From: JAWLBM01 sp041687675
Lineage (GTDB): Bacteria > Pseudomonadota > Alphaproteobacteria > Rhizobiales > Pleomorphomonadaceae
Assembly: GCA_041687675.1 (NCBI GenBank)
Contig: JAWLBM010000074.1
Coordinates: 1-9,868 of the forward strand
Direction of reading: 5' to 3'
Length of the DNA: 9,868 bases
Translations under genes and position numbers: made by a program
The notes under the pieces: generated by a model
What the model was told of the DNA's origin: nothing
Database searches by the model: none
Seen by the model: the letters and a program-made list of their open reading frames with translations, nothing else
Shown here: positions 1 to 5,805 of the stretch, in pieces
Numbering within the stretch: position 1 is the stretch's first letter
Layout of the letters: every line of letters begins with the position of its first letter

Positions 1-151
1 CCGCGCGGGGACGACCCGTGCCATCGCCGAGGCCCACGGCGTGACGATGGAAGTTTCGACCCACGTCCCCGCGCGGGGACGACCGTGCCGGCAAAAGCTT
101 TGACCGGCAACGCCGTCGAGTTTCGACCCACGTCCCCGCGCGGGGACGACC
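1..151 (-). CRISPR. Type I-C CRISPR array, leader-proximal end (continues beyond left edge)
   Basis: A 32-base repeat occurs in full at 53-84 and 120-151 and as its last 16 plus-strand bases at 1-16; the copies are identical over their shared length. Spacers are 17-52 (36 bases) and 85-119 (35 bases), normal for type I-C. Read on the minus strand the repeat begins GGTCGTCCCCGC and ends GTGGGTCGAAAC, which matches the family pattern ending in ATTGAAAC, so pre-crRNA runs leftward, in the same direction as the cas genes. The repeat core GTCCCCGCGCGGGGAC is a perfect 16-base self-complementary sequence and forms the hairpin that Cas5c would recognise. The copy at 120-151 is next to the leader, so spacer 85-119 should be the most recent acquisition. 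The exact repeat edge is uncertain by one base on either side because flanking bases agree by chance or by descent. Confidence 0.97.
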
Positions 152-339
152 CCCGAGGATCTTAACCCGCTGCATTTGTTACTCAATACGGCAACGAGTC
201 GCGAGCCGGCTGCTTCATATGGCATATCCAAGCCGCGCACCGGAGGTTGCGCCCTAATGCTCAACGATTTCAAAGAACTGGACCTTGCGCGATCCATACC
301 AGCGCGGCGAGCACTTTTCAGGTTCGCGCCAGCCGGAAA
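152..339 (-). promoter_or_regulatory. CRISPR leader between cas2 and the array
   Basis: This 188-base stretch separates the cas2 stop from the first repeat and is visibly richer in A and T than the genes around it. I see no protein-coding gene in it. By position and by the direction of the array it is the leader, which carries the array promoter and the sequences needed for integration of new spacers. It contains an imperfect 22-base dyad at 212-233 (GCTT and AAGC outer arms, ATAT inner arms). No convincing pair of -35 and -10 boxes and no U-tract terminator after cas2 is seen, so the operon transcript may run into the array. Confidence 0.75.
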
Positions 340-630
340 TCAGATGATGAGGGTGCCGCCGAGGTCGGCGGTCGGCTTCGCGCCGACGTGCTCGACCCGC
401 CGATGCCAGTTCGCGCCGAGATGGTAGTAACGCAGGCTGTCGTGGGCGGGGTCGATGATGCTTTCGAGGCGCGCCTTGAGCCGGGTCCACCCGGCGGGGT
501 CCACCTCGACCTCGAAGACGGAATACTGCACCCGCTGGCCGACGTCCCGGCAGGCCTTCGCCACGGCCCTGAGACGGCCCGCCCCGCCGGGCTCCGACGT
601 GCGCACGTCATAGGTGACGAGAACCAGCAT
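340..630 (-). CDS. cas2: CRISPR-associated protein Cas2 (type I-C)
   Basis: The 96-residue product begins MLVLVTYDV, the classic Cas2 first strand, with the conserved metal-site Asp at residue 8; length is typical for the family (85 to 100). Cas2 dimerises and bridges two Cas1 dimers in the spacer integration complex. The ATG at 630 is preferred because family members start at this point, although GAGGTG lies only three bases ahead. A GTG at 636, preceded by GGAAG at a better distance, would add two residues. The cas1 stop codon is 7 bases upstream of the ATG, so the two are coupled. It is the last gene of the operon and is followed directly by the leader. Confidence 0.95.
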   Translation of the reverse strand: MLVLVTYDVRTSEPGGAGRLRAVAKACRDVGQRVQYSVFEVEVDPAGWTRLKARLESIIDPAHDSLRYYHLGANWHRRVEHVGAKPTADLGGTLII

Positions 631-637
631 GGTCACC

Positions 638-1672
638 TCACTTCCAGAGCCAGGGCGGGTAGCCGTCGAGGTCGCCCCTCAGGTGGCGCGAGAGCAGTTG
701 CGCCTGGAGGAAGGGCACGAGGCCGAGCGGCGCCGTCTCGTCGAGGAAGGCATGCCGGCGTTCCTCGCGCTTGCGGGACTGCCAGGCGTCGAGCACCGTC
801 CGTCGGCCCTCCTCCGTCAGCGAAACGGCGCCGCCGTCGCGGGTCTCGAAGTCTCGCGCGCGGAGCTGGCGGCGGTTGACCAGGGAGAGAGCCAGTCGGT
901 CGGCGAGGACGGAGCGGAGCTCCTCCATCAGGTCGAGCGCCAGGCTCGGTCGGCCCGGGCGATCCCGGTGCAGGAAACCGACAGCGGGGTCGAGGCCGAC
1001 GCTCTCGGCGGCGCTGCGGCAGTCGTGGGTGAGCAGCGTGTAGAGGAACGACAGGAGGGCGTTGACGGGATCGAGCGGGGGCCGCCGGGATCGGCCGGTC
1101 CAGCGGAGCTCGGGATCCGGAGAGCGGATCAGGCTGTCGAAGACGGAGAAGTAGAGGCTTGCGGCCTCGCCCTCCGCGCCGCGCAGGCCGTCGACGGCGT
1201 CCTCGCCGAACTCCACCCGGCGGAGGATGCGGGCGAGCCGCTCGGCAGCCTCGGCGACCCCGGCCCTGGCATCGCCGGCCATGTCCTCGCCGTGGTCCCT
1301 GAGCGCCCGCATGAGGACGGCGCGCTGGTTGGCCACCTTGCCGACGACCAGAGCGCGGACGATCCCGTCCGGTGCATCCGAGGCGGCGTACTGGGCGCGG
1401 CGGAGCAGCACGTTGCCGGCGACCGGCCCCTCGATGCGCGCCTGGAAGCGGCCGTTGCGGTCGAGCAGCACGATCGTGATTCCCCGCGCCGCACAGGCGC
1501 CGACCAGCGCCGGTGACACGAGGACCGGTCCGAAGACGACCAGCGAAGCCAGCATGTGGAACGGCACGCGGGCACGCTCCGCACCCTCCACTTCGGCTAC
1601 GAGGTTCTCCCCGTCCTTGCGCAGCGCCGCGCCCTGGCTGGTCACGTAGACGGTGTTGAGCAGCTTCTTCAC
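638..1672 (-). CDS. cas1: CRISPR-associated integrase Cas1 (type I-C)
   Basis: This 344-residue protein is the spacer integrase, which with Cas2 inserts prespacers at the leader end of the array. It starts KKLLNTVYVTSQGA after a GTG initiator, the usual type I-C beginning. The metal-binding triad is visible: Glu167 in the GAEGEA motif, His235 in GFLHRDRPGRPS and Asp247 in LALDLMEELR. The N-terminal beta domain and the helical catalytic domain are both full length. The GTG start overlaps the cas4 stop in GTGA (1672 to 1669), with a purine-rich GGGGAG tract upstream inside cas4, so translation is probably coupled. The open frame extends upstream to 1969, but that part is only the out-of-frame reading of cas4. 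Confidence 0.97.
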   Translation of the reverse strand: MKKLLNTVYVTSQGAALRKDGENLVAEVEGAERARVPFHMLASLVVFGPVLVSPALVGACAARGITIVLLDRNGRFQARIEGPVAGNVLLRRAQYAASDAPDGIVRALVVGKVANQRAVLMRALRDHGEDMAGDARAGVAEAAERLARILRRVEFGEDAVDGLRGAEGEAASLYFSVFDSLIRSPDPELRWTGRSRRPPLDPVNALLSFLYTLLTHDCRSAAESVGLDPAVGFLHRDRPGRPSLALDLMEELRSVLADRLALSLVNRRQLRARDFETRDGGAVSLTEEGRRTVLDAWQSRKREERRHAFLDETAPLGLVPFLQAQLLSRHLRGDLDGYPPWLWK

Positions 1673-2343
1673 GCCCCCGTCTCCCCGCTGCCCAGGACGT
1701 GGGCGACGACGCGCCGCCGCCACCCGAGGGCGCTGCGCCCGACGATACCCGGCCGGCACTGCTCGCTCAGCGAGCAGCTCCGGCATCGTGACCTGATGGC
1801 GGTCGGCGGCGGCGTTCGTCCGGCGGCGAAGACACCGGCGAGTTCGGCGATGGTGGCCTCGGTCAGTCGCCGCAGGTCGCCGTCGAAGACAACCGCCGTG
1901 CGGCGCCTCGGCTCGGCATAGAAGAGCGCCCCCTCCGGCACCGTCACGGCGAACATCTCCTCGAGGCACAGCGCCTGCGCGCAGAGCTGGACCTCGTCGG
2001 CCCGGTGGAGCTTCGGCCGCCCACGCTTGATCTCGATCGGGTACGGTACTTCGAGGTCCCCCGCCCGGCGGAAATCGACCAGGTCGGCGACCCCGGCGAT
2101 GCGGAACCGCCTGGACGCGATCGGCAGCGCAATCGCCCGGCGGACACCGCGGGCGCGGCGAACGCGGGGCTCGTCCGCGACGGCGTGCAGCACCGCGCCT
2201 TCAGCCGTGAAGCGGTTCTCCTCCCAGAGCCGCTCCAGGTGGATCAGCGCCGCCTGTCGCAGGCAGTAGACCGCGTGCTGGAGGGCGGAGAGCGGGATCG
2301 GCTCCCCGCTCCCCGGCTCCCCCGGCGTCGCGAGCCGCGTCAT
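1669..2343 (-). CDS. cas4: CRISPR-associated exonuclease Cas4 (type I-C)
   Basis: The 224-residue product is a RecB-like nuclease with an iron-sulfur cluster that trims prespacers and selects those with the correct PAM. Visible signatures are Cys27 in AVYCLRQAALIHLE, His53 in GAVLHAVADE, Asp87 in GVADLVDF, Glu104 and Lys106 in PIEIKRGRPK, the ADEVQLCAQALCLEE helix (114-129), and the C-terminal cysteine cluster Cys187, Cys190 and Cys196. All four cluster cysteines and the nuclease residues are present. About 15 residues ahead of PLSALQH look like a short extension compared with many homologues; a GAGG sits 8 bases ahead of this ATG. It lies 9 bases after cas7c and overlaps cas1 by 4 bases. Confidence 0.95.
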   Translation of the reverse strand: MTRLATPGEPGSGEPIPLSALQHAVYCLRQAALIHLERLWEENRFTAEGAVLHAVADEPRVRRARGVRRAIALPIASRRFRIAGVADLVDFRRAGDLEVPYPIEIKRGRPKLHRADEVQLCAQALCLEEMFAVTVPEGALFYAEPRRRTAVVFDGDLRRLTEATIAELAGVFAAGRTPPPTAIRSRCRSCSLSEQCRPGIVGRSALGWRRRVVAHVLGSGETGA

Positions 2344-2352
2344 GCCGGCGCC

Positions 2353-3315
2353 TCAGACGAGTTCCAGCACTTCGACGCCGGCAGGCAGGCCCGTGCGGTC
2401 GATCTCCACTACATAGTCCGAGAAGCTGCGCGCGGGCGGCGCGTTGTCGAAGCGCTTGTCGCCGATCGGGCGGAAGGCGCCCTCGTCGCTGCGGCCCACC
2501 CTCACCCGATCGAACAACGCCTTGGCCGGCGCGTTGCCGAGCCGGCTCTCGTGCCGGAAGGCGACGAGGCGGCACGTGGACATCTCGCCACGGGCGGCGG
2601 AGCGGTCGTGCTCGAACATGGAGCCGAGCGCCTCGAACAGGAGGTCGAGGTCAGCCTCGGCGAAGCCGGTCCGCTCAGCAAGGTTTGCAGAGACGTAGCC
2701 GTGGGCGCGGTAGAGGCCGTAGGGCACGATGTGCTTGCGGCCCATAGTGCGGTTCTCGGTGCGCTCGTCGCCCGGATCGCCCTCCCCCTCCCGGCGCTCC
2801 GCCTTCTCCTTCTCGGTGGTCGCGGCCATGCGGGTGATCGAGATCTCCACCGGTACGATCGGCTCCAGCGAGGTGGCGAAGCCCATCTGCACCGGCCCGC
2901 GCACCTGGCCGCAGTTAATGCCGGTCGACATCACCGCGCCGAAGGTGCGGACGTCGAAGAAGTTGCGGCACATGAAGTCGCGCAGCTTCAGAGCCTCGTC
3001 GTCGTCGCGGGGGTTGAGCTTGGCCTCCTTCTCCACCTTCGCGTCGCCGGTTCTTACGGCCTTGTAGGCCTCGCGGTGCGCCTCGTTGAGGATCGAGCCC
3101 TCGCGCACGTAGATCCGCCGGCCGTCGCCGCCGCCCTCCAGGTTCCTGAACTCGACGTAATTGCGCACCTTGCGCTTCATCGACACGTCGGAAACGAGGC
3201 CGTGATAGGTCTCTGGATCGATTCGCGGCATGTTGCCGGCGTCCGGGTCGCCATTGGGGTTGCCATTCCGGACGTCGAATAGCAGAACGAAGTCGTAGCG
3301 GTTGGAAAGCGCCAT
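2353..3315 (-). CDS. cas7c: Cascade backbone protein Cas7c (Csd2)
   Basis: This 320-residue protein is the type I-C Cas7 (Csd2), which polymerises along the crRNA to form the Cascade backbone. The N-terminal strand NRYDFVLLFDVRNGNPNGDP and the following MPRIDPETYHGLVSDVSMKRKVRNYV are hallmark Csd2 sequence. FFDVRTFGAVMSTG (119-132), RGPVQMGFATSLEPI (139-153), EISITRMA (157-164) and TMGRKHIVPYGLYRAHG (190-206) are also family signatures. It is somewhat longer than the common 280 to 295 residues; the extra length seems to fall in glycine- and charge-rich loops around 60-67 and 168-189. GAGGAG precedes the ATG by about 8 bases, overlapping the end of cas8c, and the intergenic gap is 11 bases. 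Confidence 0.96.
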   Translation of the reverse strand: MALSNRYDFVLLFDVRNGNPNGDPDAGNMPRIDPETYHGLVSDVSMKRKVRNYVEFRNLEGGGDGRRIYVREGSILNEAHREAYKAVRTGDAKVEKEAKLNPRDDDEALKLRDFMCRNFFDVRTFGAVMSTGINCGQVRGPVQMGFATSLEPIVPVEISITRMAATTEKEKAERREGEGDPGDERTENRTMGRKHIVPYGLYRAHGYVSANLAERTGFAEADLDLLFEALGSMFEHDRSAARGEMSTCRLVAFRHESRLGNAPAKALFDRVRVGRSDEGAFRPIGDKRFDNAPPARSFSDYVVEIDRTGLPAGVEVLELV

Positions 3316-3326
3316 GGCTGGTCTCC

Positions 3327-3758
3327 TCAGGCGGCGTCGGCCGCATCGGCGGCGGTGTCGTCGGTGTCGTCGGCGGTACCGGGCGTGTTCTTCTTCCTGA
3401 AGAAGTCGCCGAGCTGGTGGTGGTAGCCGAGGGCGAACATCGCCTGCTCCTCGGCGGAGAGGTGGGGTGGGAACGGCTGCGCGCCGGGGTCCATCAGGTT
3501 CATGATCTCGGCGAGTCGTTTCTCAAGGTTCACCCGCCGGCCGGGCGAGGTCTTGCCAATTTTGGAGAGGTGGTTGGCCGCGCCGGCATCGAGGAGGCGG
3601 AACACCTTCTGCGGCTGGGCGGAGGCGGCGCCGTAATACTTGTCCTTTACGGTGGCGTTAACCTTCGCGCCGAGCGCGGCGCGCTGGACGTGCTCGTAGG
3701 TGGCGAACAGGCGACCGAGCAAATAGCCGCGGTCTGTGCAGGCGGATTCAAGGGCCAC
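3327..3758 (-). CDS. cas11c: Putative Cas11c small subunit, internal start within cas8c
   Basis: In characterised type I-C systems the Cascade small subunit Cas11c is made from an internal start in cas8c, in the same frame, giving a product of about 120 residues. Here a GTG at 3758 (Val450 of Cas8c) is preceded by AAAGGA with 8 bases between, a good ribosome binding site in the middle of a gene. The 143-residue product begins VALESACTDRGYLLGRLF and ends with the acidic tail, so without the tail it is about the expected size. Other in-frame starts, Met435 (3803) and Met420 (3848), lack a clear ribosome binding site. The existence of Cas11c is well supported by the family; the exact start is inferred. 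Confidence 0.6.
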   Translation of the reverse strand: MALESACTDRGYLLGRLFATYEHVQRAALGAKVNATVKDKYYGAASAQPQKVFRLLDAGAANHLSKIGKTSPGRRVNLEKRLAEIMNLMDPGAQPFPPHLSAEEQAMFALGYHHQLGDFFRKKNTPGTADDTDDTAADAADAA

Positions 3759-5105
3759 GGAAGCGTTCCTTTCGAAGTTGCGGACCAGAACGGCCTTCAA
3801 CATGCCAGCGCGCAGTGCATTGACGTCCCCGTCGGCGCGAATGCGCATCAGCACGGTGGAGAGCAGGGTGAGCGGGTGGCGCGTGCCCGCGAGTATTGCC
3901 CGGAGCCAGTCGCCAGAGAGGTTCGGCGGGACGTTGTCGCGCTTGCGGAGCACGGCGGTCTCGACGAGATAGCGCCACAGCGGCGCCGGCGCCTCGCGTG
4001 GCGGCGGCTCGACGCGAAGCTCCTCGAGGAACCGGGCGTGGTTGGCCGTAATCGCGCCGAAGTCGTTCTCGACGTGGAAGCGGATCGAGATCCGCGCCGC
4101 GTTGGGGGAAAGCCCGAGCACGTGAAAGCGGACGCCAGAAAGCTCCGCGGCCGCCCGGTCGACCGGAAGGCCCTCACGCAGGCGGCGGAGCACCTCGCCG
4201 ACTTTGCCGGTCGCGATCCGCCCCTCGTCCGCGGCCTTCGGATCGATCATCCAGGCGAAGGCCGCCTCGGCCGCGGCCGCGTCCTCCGCGTCGGCCGCCT
4301 CCGCCCAGAATACGGTAGAGGCGTCGCCGATTTGGATGCGGTGGCCGCTGTCCCTGTCGAGGAAGCGGTTCAGCACAGTCGTGTAGGCGAAGGCGGCGTA
4401 CTCTGAGACGGGGGCATTGTCACCCTGGCTGTGGCCGTAGGAGTTGAAGGCGTCGAGGTTGAAGGAGACGATCGACCCTCCCGACGACTGGCCGCCCCAA
4501 ACGCCCTTGATGCCGGGATGTAGCCGGGCCACCGGCGCGGTCCTGCCGGTGACGAGGCACACCGCCTCGGCCCCGGTGTTCTCGGCCGAGAGCCGCGCCC
4601 AAGCCGCCTTCGCCGCTGCGCGGTCGTGGACGAAGCGCTCCCGGCGCTCGCTCTCCAGCGCGAACACCACGTTCTGATCCTTCATCTCCTCCGGCCAGCT
4701 GAGGGCGGCAAAGCGATCCGGGCTCCATGCCTCGAGGAAGTGCAGGATGGCCCGGAGGCCCGGGTCGTCGCTGTCGCCGATGGCCCCTCGGTGGAGGTCC
4801 AGGAAGCAGCGGTGCTCGTCGGCGGTCCGCTTTGCGCCGCCCGCCGTGACGCCCAGCACATAGGACGTCTTGTCCCAGAGGAAGTTGGCGGCGACGCCGG
4901 ACGTCCGCTTCGTCGGCCGCGGGACCTGAACCGGCCGCGGCGCTGTCCTCCGACCCTCGCCGGACCTGAGGTCGATCGGCGGGCCGGCTGGCTCGCCGTC
5001 GTCGAGGAGCGGGATCGCCCATCCGATCTTCTCCACCGAGTAGCCGGGCGCGGGCGCGTCGGCCATGCGCTCGTAGGCGCGGACGAGGGAGGCGAGGATG
5101 CTCAT
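3327..5105 (-). CDS. cas8c: Cascade large subunit Cas8c (Csd1)
   Basis: This 592-residue protein is Csd1/Cas8c, which recognises the PAM and helps recruit Cas3. Recognisable blocks are the start MSILASLVRAYERMADAPAP, the segment ANFLWDKTSYVLGV (73-86), the diagnostic GGQSSGGSIVSFNLDAFNSY (204-223), YTTVLNRFLD (241-250) and the helical C-terminal domain with DRGYLLGRLFATYEHVQ (458-474). The ATG overlaps the cas5c stop as ATGA, and GGAGGTG lies five bases upstream within cas5c. The last 20 residues are an Asp/Ala/Thr-rich tail after FFRKKN, encoded by near-repetitive DNA and probably disordered. The 3' third is likely read a second time as Cas11c. Confidence 0.96.
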   Translation of the reverse strand: MSILASLVRAYERMADAPAPGYSVEKIGWAIPLLDDGEPAGPPIDLRSGEGRRTAPRPVQVPRPTKRTSGVAANFLWDKTSYVLGVTAGGAKRTADEHRCFLDLHRGAIGDSDDPGLRAILHFLEAWSPDRFAALSWPEEMKDQNVVFALESERRERFVHDRAAAKAAWARLSAENTGAEAVCLVTGRTAPVARLHPGIKGVWGGQSSGGSIVSFNLDAFNSYGHSQGDNAPVSEYAAFAYTTVLNRFLDRDSGHRIQIGDASTVFWAEAADAEDAAAAEAAFAWMIDPKAADEGRIATGKVGEVLRRLREGLPVDRAAAELSGVRFHVLGLSPNAARISIRFHVENDFGAITANHARFLEELRVEPPPREAPAPLWRYLVETAVLRKRDNVPPNLSGDWLRAILAGTRHPLTLLSTVLMRIRADGDVNALRAGMLKAVLVRNFERNASVALESACTDRGYLLGRLFATYEHVQRAALGAKVNATVKDKYYGAASAQPQKVFRLLDAGAANHLSKIGKTSPGRRVNLEKRLAEIMNLMDPGAQPFPPHLSAEEQAMFALGYHHQLGDFFRKKNTPGTADDTDDTAADAADAA

Positions 5106-5794
5106 CGGCGCACCTCCGGCGAGGTGGGGTGCGGCACGCTGAGGACACCGCGGTCGAGCACCGCCCGGAAGAAGGCCGACGGGCGGCCGGGCCGGTCGTG
5201 CTCGATGTCGAACAGCATGAAGCCGAGATCGCGCTGGGTGCCGAAGCCGAGGTCCGGGTGCTCCGCCTTTGGCCGCGGCGGCGGCGTGTCCGGGTCGAGG
5301 AGGTCGAAGTCGGCCGGGAACTCGCGGGTGCCGAGGCACGGCTGATGGAAGCACTGGCCCCGCGCCGCCCGGCGGTTAAAGAGGTCGAGATGCTTGCCCT
5401 CATTGTCCTCCGGGCCCGCCCGCGCGGTCATCTCGAAATGCGCCTCGATGACATAGGCGACGTCGACGAGAATGGTCGCGGCGCGCTGCTGGCGGTCCTC
5501 GTCGGCGACAAGCTGCAACCCGCCGAGGTCGCCGCTCCTCGTCGCCTTGCGCACGTTCGACACGGGGATCTTCGACGCCACCTCGTTGCGGCGCAGCGAC
5601 TGGAAACGGATCGGCTCCAGCACGTGGATCGCGTCGACGACCCAGCGGATCGCCGGCTTCCAGTGGATCGCCTCCAGGATCCCGCGCGCCGCCGACGGCG
5701 TCATCACGTCGTACGAGACGCGCTCGACCTTCATCTCCGGCCGTGTGAAGCAGGCTCTCGCGCCGGTGACCTGGAGACGCACGCCATAGGCCAT
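5102..5794 (-). CDS. cas5c: Cascade subunit and pre-crRNA endonuclease Cas5c (Cas5d)
   Basis: In type I-C there is no Cas6, and this 230-residue Cas5 variant both cuts the pre-crRNA at the base of the repeat hairpin and caps the 5' handle in Cascade. Visible blocks are YGVRLQVTGARACFTRPEMK (3-22), SYDVMTPSAARGILEAIHWK (27-46), RRNEVASKIP (68-77) and NEGKHLDLFNRR (131-142). Lys134 and His135 match Lys116 and His117 of the Bacillus halodurans enzyme as I remember it; the residue aligned with its Tyr46 is His44. The ATG at 5794 has GGGAGG at about 7 bases and lies 11 bases after the cas3 stop. A long open frame extends upstream to 7063 but is only a shadow of cas3. Confidence 0.95.
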   Translation of the reverse strand: MAYGVRLQVTGARACFTRPEMKVERVSYDVMTPSAARGILEAIHWKPAIRWVVDAIHVLEPIRFQSLRRNEVASKIPVSNVRKATRSGDLGGLQLVADEDRQQRAATILVDVAYVIEAHFEMTARAGPEDNEGKHLDLFNRRAARGQCFHQPCLGTREFPADFDLLDPDTPPPRPKAEHPDLGFGTQRDLGFMLFDIEHDRPGRPSAFFRAVLDRGVLSVPHPTSPEVRR

Positions 5795-5805
5795 GAAGTC
5801 CTCCC

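Noticed and set aside
614..1516. Plus-strand open frame of 300 codons opposite cas1
   Set aside because: Antisense shadow of cas1; no domain, and the minus-strand protein is fully conserved.
2005..3282. Plus-strand open frame of 425 codons opposite cas4 and cas7c
   Set aside because: It is an antisense shadow of high-GC coding DNA and its product is Ala/Val/Arg/His-rich with no recognisable domain.
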